A stretch of DNA of 64,000 nt from Alkaliphilus metalliredigens QYMF (GTDB lineage Bacteria; Bacillota; Clostridia; Peptostreptococcales; Natronincolaceae): positions 3,391,539 through 3,455,538 of the forward strand of contig NC_009633.1 of assembly GCF_000016985.1 (NCBI RefSeq). Reading direction: 5' to 3'. Shown here one piece after another: positions 16,935 to 25,276 of the stretch. Position 1 is the stretch's first letter, and each line of letters starts with the position of its first letter. Position numbers and translations under genes: made by a program. The notes below the pieces were generated by a model. That model was not told the DNA's origin. It searched no databases and saw only the letters and a list, made by a program, of their open reading frames with translations.

Positions 16935-17825
16935 TTAAAGATTATATATATTTTGATAATGGGTCTCATCTGGGTTGTCAGGTAAGTTTTTTACATGTTG
17001 TAGATATTCTGACATCAATTTATCATCATCGTAAGGATAACAATAGGAAAATTGGTCTGCAATCTCTGTAGCTAATAATCTATATAATTTACATGCACAA
17101 AACAAAGACTTCCAAATGTCTTCATAGTTTCCAGTTGGAAAGGTATCCTTATATAAATTCCATAGGTTTTCATCAAGATATCTTTCAAGGTATTTACCCA
17201 TTTTACCAGTTAAAACTTTAAAATCATGTTTCATCCCAATATACCAAGATGCAACAGTATCTAAATCGTTTCTAGCTATATTAAGCATTTTGATTGCATA
17301 AGGAAGTTCTCTTCTTTTAATTCCTTTTGCTACATTTTGAAGAATCCACCAAAAAGAATTACATGAGTTTTCAAAAGCTCTTTTCGTTGGTTTAGATACA
17401 AAATATACTTCAACCCCTGAGAATACTATGCTTTGTAATAATCCATCTTTATCAAGTAAAGTAATGCCAACTCTATCATTTTCAATAACAGTATCAATAT
17501 TTTCAATTGAAGCGAAGGTTAAATCTATTCTATTACCATCTTTAAAAAGTATTTGATAGTTAAACCTGCCGTTATAGTCAGAGACTTCGTAGTCCTTATA
17601 AGAAGGCATTTCTAGCATAATTCTTTCTCCAAAAATATCAATCCATGAATGATTGCATGCAAAATATTCAAAGTCATTTACAAAATAAACTATATCATAA
17701 TCCTGGAAACAATCTTTACTTGAAGGATTACCTACTCGTGAACCATTCATGACCACGGCACGAATGCGCTCATCTTCCTTTGCAGTATTTAGGATTCTGT
17801 CCATCATCTCTTTTTCCGTTCTCAT
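16935..17825 (-). CDS. ANT(6)-like aminoglycoside nucleotidyltransferase
   Basis: A 296-residue nucleotidyltransferase close in length and layout to streptomycin 6-adenylyltransferases (AadE/ANT(6)). The N-terminal nucleotidyltransferase core has MNGSRVGNPSSKDCFQDYDI with the GSR and DxD-type metal-binding residues, then IDIFGERIMLEMP and RIDLTFASIEN. The C-terminal helical domain has GMKHDFKVLTGKMGKYL. Enzymes of this family adenylylate streptomycin. It sits alone between sites 3 and 4 on the minus strand. Resistance is inferred; related chromosomal homologues are not always active. Confidence 0.8.
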   Translation of the reverse strand: MRTEKEMMDRILNTAKEDERIRAVVMNGSRVGNPSSKDCFQDYDIVYFVNDFEYFACNHSWIDIFGERIMLEMPSYKDYEVSDYNGRFNYQILFKDGNRIDLTFASIENIDTVIENDRVGITLLDKDGLLQSIVFSGVEVYFVSKPTKRAFENSCNSFWWILQNVAKGIKRRELPYAIKMLNIARNDLDTVASWYIGMKHDFKVLTGKMGKYLERYLDENLWNLYKDTFPTGNYEDIWKSLFCACKLYRLLATEIADQFSYCYPYDDDKLMSEYLQHVKNLPDNPDETHYQNIYNL

Positions 17826-17934
17826 TAATCAAACTCCTTTATTAATCAGTATTTAATTCGCCTTATCCTGTTATTATGTATTAGCCTTATCTTTCATAAT
17901 AGATCAAAAAAAACAACCCCGATATCACTATTTC

Positions 17935-18081
17935 CGATAACGTCTCGCATTTGCGACGCCTTCGAACTGGACCCTAAAGGAATACCCCATAGCGGAGCTT
18001 CGCTCCCAGTGAGAAGGTGTGGTGCCTGACCCGTCCCTTGAAACGTGCTTCCAGCACCTTTATGCAAATGTATTGTTAGCA
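17935..18081. repeat. attC-like site 4
   Basis: Left box CGATAAC, inner GCATTTGC / GCAAATGT, right box GTTAGCA. TTTCCGATAAC matches 9 of 11 bases of the complement of this unit's start (site 3). Same internal family as sites 2, 5 and 9. Confidence 0.75.
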
Positions 18082-18127
18082 GATCGTTAAAGTGCTCTAA
18101 TTCCTAGTAAGTATAATTCTTTTCAAG

Positions 18128-18643
18128 TTAATTCTTGTCAACAACTACATCTATACCTATAACTCCATATAGCTTGCTATCAATAACTATTTTTTTTGCA
18201 ATAGTTATAATTTGTTCTCCAGTGGCAACATCTTCATAAATTTCTGAAATATATATTTCTTCTTTCATCGCTTGAATATACCAGGGCCGTGCTCGAACAT
18301 CATAATCTTCTGGCATCTCTACAAAAGGATGTAAATAAAATTGACCTGTTTCCTTTGCAAGATAAATATACTTCATTACTAAATTACTATTATTTTCAAA
18401 TGCATCTAGCACTTCACTTTCTGTCTGCTCCTCTATTATGTTTAGGTTTTCTATAAAATAATCTAACGATATTTCGATTTCTTTTACATCTATTGAAATA
18501 TCGTAGTCTTCTTGCACAATTGTCTTTGTTTCAATCACCATATTTTCAAAGCCTATATCGAATGAAATCCCGCACCCACTTAGAAGTGTTGCAGTAAATA
18601 TAACTGAAATAATTACAGAAACCATTTTTTTGTAAATCCTCAT
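18128..18643 (-). CDS. Lipoprotein with a stand-alone Cache-type sensor domain
   Basis: A 171-residue protein with a lipoprotein signal peptide (MRIYKKMVSVIISVIFTA, lipobox LLSGC). The rest resembles half of a dCache extracellular sensor: a long helix, then RARPWYIQAMKEEIYISEIYEDVATGEQII and a final strand YGVIGIDVVVD. These motifs are typical of chemoreceptor ligand-binding domains, but there is no second membrane segment, HAMP or signalling domain. It could be a ligand-binding lipoprotein or a receptor fragment captured as a cassette. Located in the unit after site 4. Confidence 0.65.
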   Translation of the reverse strand: MRIYKKMVSVIISVIFTATLLSGCGISFDIGFENMVIETKTIVQEDYDISIDVKEIEISLDYFIENLNIIEEQTESEVLDAFENNSNLVMKYIYLAKETGQFYLHPFVEMPEDYDVRARPWYIQAMKEEIYISEIYEDVATGEQIITIAKKIVIDSKLYGVIGIDVVVDKN

Positions 18644-18750
18644 TCTATAACCCCCATATGATTAATGTCTGCGTCACGGTAGACGCGCCAGTTGCCTGAC
18701 GCACCCCACAGTCGAGTAAACCAAGGGAGTTTCACCCCTAGCTTCTCACA

Positions 18751-18784
18751 GAACCGGACTTGAAAGTCTCCCCTCATCCGGCTC
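18751..18784 (-). ncRNA. Group II intron domain V
   Basis: 34-nt hairpin GAGCCGGATGAGG / TTCAAGTCCGGTTC on the minus strand. It has the size and pairing of the catalytic domain V of bacterial group II introns and lies just after the maturase stop. Confidence 0.85.
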
Positions 18785-18809
18785 TTATCATTCAACTCAT
18801 TACAACATT

Positions 18810-19799
18810 TCAATTACGACAATTCCAATGTGCAAATAAACTAGGTTCTCTTTTTCTAATTTCATCCAACCATTTTTCAGCCCTTCTTCTGTGTCCACGA
18901 AAGTTTTTGAATTTGCACATTGCCCACTTGACAATTCTTCTTTCAACACAATCTAAAGTATACTTAATAGCTGATGCATTATACTTTCCAAAGTAATTTA
19001 TCCATCCTCTTACAATAGGATTAATCCATTGAGCTATCATATCAATTTTACAGCCAGTTTTCTTGTGAATTTTTAATGCTTTTATCTTAGCCCGAAACAA
19101 TTTGTTTGCTTTCTTGCTAGCAGAAGCAATAAAATTAATTCCCATTTGCCCTGTTCTGTTTTTAATGAATGTCCCTTTAAATGTGTATCCTAGAAAATCG
19201 AATTCTACATTTGGATATTCGCTTTTCCTATCTTTGTCTTTACAATATACTATTCTAGTCTTTTGTGGATGCAGTTCCAGCTTACAAGATTTCATTCTTT
19301 CGTCCAAAACCTTTAGGATTTCCTCAGCCTCTTGCTCTGTTCTACAGTGTATTATTGCATCATCTGCGTAACGTTCGAACGGAGCATATGGAAAGCCTCT
19401 ATCCATCCACTTGTCGAATGCATAATGCATAAACATATTTGCTAGCAATGGACTGATGACCCCACCTTGCGGTGTTCCAGTTGTTCTTGTAACCATTGTT
19501 CGGTCTTTTAAAGCAAACGGTGTTTTTAACCATCTTACAATATATAACTGAATCCACTTTTCTTTAACATGCTTTTTAACCACTTTCATCAATAACTCAT
19601 GGTCTATATTGTCAAACAATCCTCGGATATCAAATTCTATAACAAAATCATATTTCCAACATCTTTTTCTTGCTTGACCTATTGCATCTATTGCAGACTT
19701 TTGTGGTCGGTATCCATATGAATCTTCATGGAACAATGGTTCAACTAATGGCTCAACATACATTTTTACTACCATTTGAGCAACTCTATCGGCTATCGT
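18810..19799 (-). pseudogene. Group II intron maturase, C-terminal portion
   Basis: About 329 residues beginning within LGIPT at TIADRVAQMVVKMYVEP. Reverse-transcriptase motifs follow: FDIRGLFDNIDHELL, GTPQGGVISPLLAN, the catalytic FERYADD, LELHPQKTRIVYCKD and FDFLGYTFKG, then maturase domain X and a C-terminus ending LFAHW. No HNH endonuclease domain. These features match class D-type maturases as I remember them. The reading frame is cut at its LGIPT threonine codon (19797-19799) by the serine-recombinase element, so it lacks its own N-terminus and start codon. Confidence 0.85.
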
Positions 19800-20116
19800 T
19801 GGCAGGGTCAGCACGAATTACACAAAAACTCAATCCCCTTTTAGGAAGTCTTACAATTACTCATCCATTTCATCCTTTATGTGGACAAAATTATGACATC
19901 CTTGAAGTAAAAAAATTCAACGGTTTGCAAAGATATTCTTTGCGTACGGATTCTGGTGTCATATGTATCCCTGAGTCTTGGACGGATCGGCAAATACACA
20001 AGCTGGATTCTCACATGACTCATTTTGATGCATTCACCCTAAAAGAATTAGCTCAACTTCTTCAAAGCTTAGAAGTATCCGTAAATCTTTTTGACAAATC
20101 TAAGCAAGAGGAATAA
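19799..20116 (+). CDS. DUF5372-like protein of the serine-recombinase element
   Basis: About 105 residues: ITHPFHPLCGQNYDILEVKK, LRTDSGVICIPESWTD, then a helical tail. The THPFHPL...IP.SWTD pattern is that of DUF5372, small proteins found next to recombinases of this type. There is no ATG near the N-terminus; the frame is open into flanking maturase sequence. A TTG at 19799, exactly at the junction, is the most likely start, or the target supplies one. Role in recombination unknown. Confidence 0.6.
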   Translation: MAGSARITQKLNPLLGSLTITHPFHPLCGQNYDILEVKKFNGLQRYSLRTDSGVICIPESWTDRQIHKLDSHMTHFDAFTLKELAQLLQSLEVSVNLFDKSKQEE

Positions 20117-20243
20117 ATCTTACTATGGCTACTAATGCTATTAATGAATTGAAAATACTTCCACCTTAGAGTTCAAAGAGGTACGTCACAAATACTACAC
20201 TCGTTGTCCTCAATAAATACTGTGATTTGTAGAAAGGATGCTT

Positions 20244-20738
20244 ATGATGTCTAGTTCAACATTAATAGCTTTAGTAGGGAATGATGTTTGTAGGGCAGAC
20301 GAACTTGTTACTATTGTTGCAAATTTAGTTCGTTCTTGTCTGGCTGCAATGCATAAGGAGGAACAAGAACATAATGATATCAACATCGAAAGTGAGAGCA
20401 GAACACTTGAATCGAATGGCGATTGTTTATATCCGACAATCAACTTTGACCCAAGTTCGTTACAATCAAGAGAGCACCCAACGCCAATATGCACTTCAGG
20501 AGAAAGCTTTAAACCTTGGGTGGACCCAGGAACAAATTCAGATCATCGACGAAGACCTTGGAATTTCAGGTTCGGGGCGATCCCTTCGACAGGGATTTCA
20601 GCAACTCGTCGCACAAGTCTCTTTGGGTCAAGTTGGAGCCATTTTTGGTCTCGAGATTTCCCGACTAGCACGCTCTTGTGCAGATCTCCTGAGGCTTTTG
20701 GAACTCTGTGCGCTATTCAACACAATTGTAGTGGATGA
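20244..20738 (+). CDS. Small protein of the serine-recombinase element, overlapping the recombinase
   Basis: The frame starts MSSSTLIALVGNDVCRADEL after AGAAAGGATG. The first 45-50 residues look like a genuine helical protein. From 20374 it overlaps the recombinase gene in another frame, and that tail (to 20738) has composition like out-of-frame translation. The functional product may be just the first part. Three-gene layouts with DUF5372, a small frame and a recombinase are a recurring arrangement. Confidence 0.4.
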   Translation: MMSSSTLIALVGNDVCRADELVTIVANLVRSCLAAMHKEEQEHNDINIESESRTLESNGDCLYPTINFDPSSLQSREHPTPICTSGESFKPWVDPGTNSDHRRRPWNFRFGAIPSTGISATRRTSLFGSSWSHFWSRDFPTSTLLCRSPEAFGTLCAIQHNCSG

Positions 20739-22431
20739 AGACGGCATCTATGATCTTAGCGATTTTAACGACCGTCTCATTCTTGGATTCAAAGGGACAA
20801 TGAGTGAAGCTGAACTGCATTTTCTTCGTTCCCGCATGCTCGGTGGGAAGAAGAATAAAGCTAAAAAGGGTACACTGCGTTTTCCGCTACCTGTAGGTTA
20901 TGTCTACGATATTGATGGTCAAACAGCTCTAGATCCTGACGAAGAGGTCCAAATTGCTGTGCGCAATGTCTTCCACGCTTTTCAAGCCAGTGGCAGTGCT
21001 TATGGTGTCGTCAAGTTTTTTGCTAAAAACACGCTTCGTTTTCCTAAACGAGCTTATGGAGGCGCATGGGCTGGGAAACTTGTTTGGGGAACTCTTACCC
21101 ACAGCCGAGTTCTCGGAATTTTGTATAATCCAAGCTATGCTGGAGCTTATGTATATGGGCGCTATCATGATCAGAAGAGTGTAGATCCTCAGGGGTTATT
21201 TATCCACCATACCATTCGTCTACCTATGGAACAATGGGAAGTCCTTATCCCTGATCATCATCCGGCCTATATTACATGGGAAAACTACGAAAAAAATCTC
21301 AAACAGCTGCAGAATAATCGTACCAATCTTGAGCGAAGTGGTCCAGCTCGAGAAGGTACTGCTCTACTTCAGGGTGTGGTGCTGTGTGGGAAATGTGGCC
21401 GGCGCATGACTGTTCGCTATACGGGCAATGGTGGTATTTATCCTGTATATGAATGTAAAGGAAGGTGGGAGCATGGTCTTCGAGCTACATGCACCACAGT
21501 TCCAGCTACAATAATCGATCAAGTTGTCACAACCAGGCTTATGCAAATCATTCAACCAGCAGAATTGGACCTTGCCCTTAAAGTCACGGATAAACTGTTA
21601 AAAGGAGAAGATGATGCCGATAAAGGATGGTCTTTGTCTTTGGAACGTGCAAAGTATGAAGCTAACCGTGCAGAACGCCAGTACCAGCAAGTAGAGCCTG
21701 AAAATCGTTTAGTTGCACGCAGCCTCGAAGCTCGATGGAACGAAAAACTTACAGAGTTAGCGCAAATTCAAGAGCAATATGCACAATACAAATCTCGTCA
21801 AAGTTGGCAACCTACTGAAGAAGATAAAGCTCAAATTCTTTCTTTGGCAAAAGAATTGCCTCGTATTTGGTATGCAGCTACTACTACAGCTAAAGATCGA
21901 AAACGTATATTGCGGATGCTCCTTGAAGATATCACTATATTTGCAGAAGCAAGACAATCTGATATTCGGCTGGGTCTACGATGGAGAAATCAATCTCATG
22001 AAGAAATTAATGCTACAAAACCTCTGCCGAAATCAATGGCTCGCAAACACACGCCAGAAACGGTAGAACTGGTCCGAAAATTATCTGATACAATGACTGA
22101 CAGTCGAATTGCAGATTACTTCAACGAATCCGGCCACCATACACCAGAAGGAAAATTGTTTACAGTCGATTCCATCAAGTGGATTCGATATTCACACAAG
22201 ATAAAAAGGCTTTCTATGCAACAGCAAGGGTTATCTGTAAAAGATGTAGCCGAACAATTCAATGTCGCACCTGGTGTCGTCTATTACTGGATTAAACATG
22301 GTATTTTAGAGGCAAAAAAATTCGCTCCAGGTTGGCCTTGGAATATTCAATTAGATAAACAAAAAGAAAAAGAATTGAGAGAATGGGTTCAAAAGTCGGG
22401 ACACTTGTCAAAAATGACACAGGGTCTCTGA
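20374..22431 (+). CDS. Large serine recombinase
   Basis: A 685-residue site-specific recombinase. The N-terminal resolvase domain begins around residue 15 with AIVYIRQST (catalytic serine), GWTQEQIQIIDEDLGISGSG and LEISRLARS. A recombinase domain (about 165-265) follows, then a zinc-ribbon region CGKCGRRMTVRY...ECKGRWEHG.RATC (about 335-375) and a coiled-coil stretch. The C-terminal helix-turn-helix is VKDVAEQFNVAPGVVYYWI. AAGGAGG is 12 bases upstream of the ATG. It is presumed to have inserted the element. Full length with intact motifs, so it may be active. Confidence 0.9.
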   Translation: MISTSKVRAEHLNRMAIVYIRQSTLTQVRYNQESTQRQYALQEKALNLGWTQEQIQIIDEDLGISGSGRSLRQGFQQLVAQVSLGQVGAIFGLEISRLARSCADLLRLLELCALFNTIVVDEDGIYDLSDFNDRLILGFKGTMSEAELHFLRSRMLGGKKNKAKKGTLRFPLPVGYVYDIDGQTALDPDEEVQIAVRNVFHAFQASGSAYGVVKFFAKNTLRFPKRAYGGAWAGKLVWGTLTHSRVLGILYNPSYAGAYVYGRYHDQKSVDPQGLFIHHTIRLPMEQWEVLIPDHHPAYITWENYEKNLKQLQNNRTNLERSGPAREGTALLQGVVLCGKCGRRMTVRYTGNGGIYPVYECKGRWEHGLRATCTTVPATIIDQVVTTRLMQIIQPAELDLALKVTDKLLKGEDDADKGWSLSLERAKYEANRAERQYQQVEPENRLVARSLEARWNEKLTELAQIQEQYAQYKSRQSWQPTEEDKAQILSLAKELPRIWYAATTTAKDRKRILRMLLEDITIFAEARQSDIRLGLRWRNQSHEEINATKPLPKSMARKHTPETVELVRKLSDTMTDSRIADYFNESGHHTPEGKLFTVDSIKWIRYSHKIKRLSMQQQGLSVKDVAEQFNVAPGVVYYWIKHGILEAKKFAPGWPWNIQLDKQKEKELREWVQKSGHLSKMTQGL

Positions 22432-22484
22432 AGAACCTTTTCAAAACCAAAAACAGTCTTGGGAGGTGTGCAGTATGAATTCAC

Positions 22485-22832
22485 CGTGGGTATACCGAGA
22501 GGTCGTTTTTCTTTCTTACCAAACTTCTCAATATATATTCTTTTAAGAGGGTTTGCATGGTACGAACTTACCTCAAGTTTTTGTATTGCTGTTGTCTTAT
22601 CTCCATCGTTTTTCCATAACACACCATCAATTCCTGGTGTATTCTTACCTTTGTTTGTCACCACTCTTTTTATAGCTATTGCTTTTGCGTAGAATGAGTG
22701 AGTCAATAAATACTGTAGTCTTTTAATCAATCTCCATTTGTTCTCCAATGTTGCCTTTACAATCCTGATTTGTAGTCTATTAACGTATTCTTCTGCTTGA
22801 TTCCAGTCTATTTGACTCCATTTCATTTTCAT
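22485..22832 (-). pseudogene. Group II intron maturase, N-terminal portion
   Basis: About 116 codons from ATG 22832 (MKMKWSQIDWNQAEEYVNRL) to RPLGIPT, where the serine-recombinase element begins. Beyond that the frame runs on for 30 unrelated residues. KWSQIDW..AEEYV.RLQ.RI, the SFYAKAIAIKRV stretch and the GKNTPGIDGVLW motif are hallmarks of CL-type (chloroplast-like) maturases as I recall. The C-terminal portion across the element looks class D. The junction is in frame, but the two halves seem to come from different intron families. Confidence 0.8.
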
Positions 22833-23901
22833 ACGTCTACATTGTCCTCACTTTCGTGTCGTTGAACCTGATGCATTCATAGATTCCTTATCTTTCATGT
22901 AATCGATACGCACTGGAAGTCTGCCCTTTTTCAAGTGGGACAAATTTTGAATCCCTATCCTCAGCATTACACTAAGACTTTCGCTTTTTCCAGTATCCTC
23001 TACCTTCTGGGCATTGTACATCTCTTACGATTTGCCTACCTTTTCAGGAGCACATAAGGTTTACCTTGTTCCGCAATTAGAATAATTATGATGTGTTTAG
23101 ATTCTGCCTATAAACCGGAGGTTCTCTGTCCTTCCCAACACAGTACCATAGTAATTACTGTGTCCCTGCCCTCGTACCATTTTGGTTAAGGTGTATCATT
23201 CACATTTCACCTTTTATCGCTGACGATTCTTACGGCAATTCACATTTGTTAACCATGCACATCTTTTCCTAGCAATAGAATAGTTGTGACTACTATTGTT
23301 TTCGCATTGTCCCGATTGCTTTACACCATTCATTACTTACTAGGCATTTATCGGTAGGAATACCACGGGATGGATGTGGTAGTACTCATGTACAATTCTA
23401 ATTGCAACTTTCAAGTCGCACACTATGAGTTGATCCGAACCCTGTAGTGTCATTGACCGTCCTATTTTTCGGTTGGATGGGTCTACCAGCTTATGGCTGG
23501 AACCTACAGATCCTCCCAAGTTCCTGACATTTCTCTTCATACATGCCATGTTCTAGGACCCCGACAGACCCTCAAGAATCTCACCATTAGCGATTCTTTT
23601 GTATTGACTTCCGTGACGTTAAACACGTCGTCATCTGCATTTGTGTCTATTTCTAGAACTGCATTTTACGGGGCTGAATATGCTTCAGGGATTACGGTCT
23701 CCCCTATGGCCTATATGATTCTCTAGATAAAACAACTAAGTGATTCACACAAAATACTAGGTATTTTGGTTCTCTACTTATGTGTACGCTTCACCTTTGC
23801 CGTCGCCAGCATCGGCGCAACACTCGATACAGGTGGTTGGTTAGACCTTACCTGACAGGGACTTACACCCTGCAAGAGATGCCAAGCTTTGCTTGGCGCA
23901 C
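22488..23901 (-). mobile_element. 5' half of a group II intron (CL-like)
   Basis: The minus strand starts GTGCGCCAAGC at 23901, the group II 5' consensus, followed by GGGTGTAAGTCCCTG and GACGGCAAAGGTGAAGCG typical of domain I. About 1,070 nt of structured, non-coding RNA sequence precedes the maturase start. The intron begins directly against TAACGG of attC-like site 5, so the insertion point is inside that site's left box. Small frames in this stretch are not genes. Confidence 0.75.
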
Positions 23902-24047
23902 TAACGGTCCAGGATTTGCGACGCCTTCGAACTGGACCTTAAAGGAATACCCTATAGCGGAGCTTCGCTCCCAGTGAGAAGGTGTGGTGCTCTGACCTTT
24001 CTCTTGACACTTGCTACCAGCACCTTTATGCAAATGCATTGTTAGTG
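23902..24047. repeat. attC-like site 5, interrupted by the intron
   Basis: Retains TAACGG of the left box, inner GGATTTGC / GCAAATGC, and right box GTTAGTG. Internally near-identical to site 4 (CTTCGAACTGGACC...CCCAGTGAGAAGGTGTGG). The rest of the left box lies across the intron. Confidence 0.75.
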
Positions 24048-24099
24048 GAAGTGACCTCGCCGCTCAGCAACAAATTACTGCTATTGCATTCTTAAATCT

Positions 24100-24831
24100 T
24101 TATCTATTGGAGAACCAGAAGTTATAATCATCAATTATAGTATAATTTGCTGAATTCTTCTCGCTTACTTCCAATTCACATAACGGAAAATGATACTTTC
24201 TACGACCTTTTCGAACCTCTACTATAATACCGTAAATATCAAATATTCCATCAATCCTTTTAACACTAACCATATCTCCAATATCAAAAGCTCCAGCGTC
24301 TTCATCTGTGTTGTTAATTATTGCATCAAAAGGGAAATCCAAATGTTCGTTTAGATATTCCTCCCACTTTTCTTCTACTTCCAATTCATTCTCCATGTTA
24401 ACTCCTACCAAAATGCTCCCGATCCCTTTCTCTTGTTCGTCAAGTTCATTTCTTAAGGGCTCATTTCTTAAGACACTAGGAGTTGTGAACATACGTGCTG
24501 GATATTTAGCATTAATTTCTCTAACGGCATCATCTACATTACCCTCTGTATCCCTACCGCTAGCATGTTCGATATCATTAATACCTAAATACATTTCGCC
24601 CCACTCAAGATCTTCACGAATACTTTCTTCTATGAAGGAAGCTGGAATTTGTTTTAATGTTATGCTATCCCATTTAATTAAATAAATTGGCGTATCATCG
24701 TCCCCCACGAACTCCTCTATAATCCTACCTTGCCAATTTGCAATACAATACTCATCATTATCAGGGTCAAGTATCCCATTTTTCACTTTAACACATTCTC
24801 CCATTTTAAACCCTCTAAGTTCTTTTTTCAT
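24100..24831 (-). CDS. Two-domain cassette protein, unknown
   Basis: A 243-residue acidic protein. The N-terminal domain has an SH3/KOW-like look (MGECVKVKNGILDPD, QGRIIEEF, IYLIKWDS). The C-terminal domain has WEEYLNEHLDFPFDAII, then DIGDMVSVKRI and RKYHFPLCELEV, a pattern I associate with small proteins annotated as 'calcium-binding' in bacterial genomes. GGGAGG precedes the ATG. It is alone in the unit between sites 5 and 6. Function unknown; the calcium link is database lore, not shown here. Confidence 0.55.
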   Translation of the reverse strand: MKKELRGFKMGECVKVKNGILDPDNDEYCIANWQGRIIEEFVGDDDTPIYLIKWDSITLKQIPASFIEESIREDLEWGEMYLGINDIEHASGRDTEGNVDDAVREINAKYPARMFTTPSVLRNEPLRNELDEQEKGIGSILVGVNMENELEVEEKWEEYLNEHLDFPFDAIINNTDEDAGAFDIGDMVSVKRIDGIFDIYGIIVEVRKGRRKYHFPLCELEVSEKNSANYTIIDDYNFWFSNR

Positions 24832-24973
24832 GTTGACCTCCCAACTTCATGTTTTTTTGTGAAAATAATATAAGTATTCCCATTAAAGTGTACCCCAAAT
24901 AGATTTGATATTTTGCTTCTCATAGAATCAGAATAATAATCAATTACTACTAACATGTGCCTAAGGTCATTTC

Positions 24974-25067
24974 CACTAACGTTTTTAGGATTTGCGATGT
25001 TTGCTTAGACAAAAAAATCTCTATTTAACAAGACAACTGTGCGAATATTGCAAATCCTATGTTGAGC
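24974..25067. repeat. attC-like site 6
   Basis: The shortest clean site, 94 bp. Left box CACTAAC, inner GGATTTGC / GCAAATCC, right box GTTGAGC (fits GTTRRRY). TTCCACTAAC is the exact 10-base complement of this unit's start (GTTAGTGGAA at 24041). Confidence 0.85.
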
Positions 25068-25276
25068 GAAGTGCAAGTACCACTTTCCTTACTCTATGGA
25101 CTTTACTCTCTCAGTTCTCTTTTTAAATTGATGACTTTTTTGTTATCCTCTCAATATTTGGGCTTAACAACTCTCTCATTTTGTTTGTTTTTCTATTAGA
25201 TTTATTTATTTTTCTTCTCTTTATCTTTTATGGCATCTTAAACAATTCCACCGAACAAATGGAATTGTTTTCTTTC
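25068..25276. other. Spacer and IS91 end region
   Basis: Thymidine-rich stretch downstream of the transposase. It contains the inverted repeat AACAATTCCA / TGGAATTGTT at about 25240-25270, which may be a transposase terminator or part of the IS91-type terminal hairpin. Confidence 0.45.

Larger units (their letters stand above)
18711..19799 (-). mobile_element. 3' half of a group II intron (class D-like)
   Basis: Holds the C-terminal part of the maturase gene and the ribozyme end. Domain V is at 18751-18784 (minus strand GAGCCGGATGAGG...AAGTCCGGTTC), followed by a domain VI hairpin and a canonical end TTTACTCGAC at about 18711. Beyond it is a GCGTCA / TGACGC hairpin before the lipoprotein gene. 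The 5' part of this intron type is not present; the sequence across the serine-recombinase element belongs to another type. Confidence 0.7.
19800..22487 (+). mobile_element. Serine-recombinase element inserted in a maturase gene
   Basis: A 2,688-bp segment bounded by CGTTGG (19797-19802) and CGTGGG (22485-22490), both at the LGIPT codon region of group II maturase sequence. It carries a DUF5372-like gene, a small frame and a large serine recombinase, all on the + strand opposite to the maturase. Joining the flanks at CGTNGG restores a continuous maturase frame, which defines the ends to within a few bases. No long terminal inverted repeats are seen, as expected for serine-recombinase integration. 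Confidence 0.8.

Noticed and set aside
20929-21957. Frames on both strands inside the serine recombinase gene
   Set aside because: Shadows of the recombinase coding sequence.
23340-23977. Small frames in the 1-kb stretch upstream of the maturase N-terminus
   Set aside because: The stretch has group II intron 5' consensus and domain I-like features; the frames have no start signals or recognisable families.
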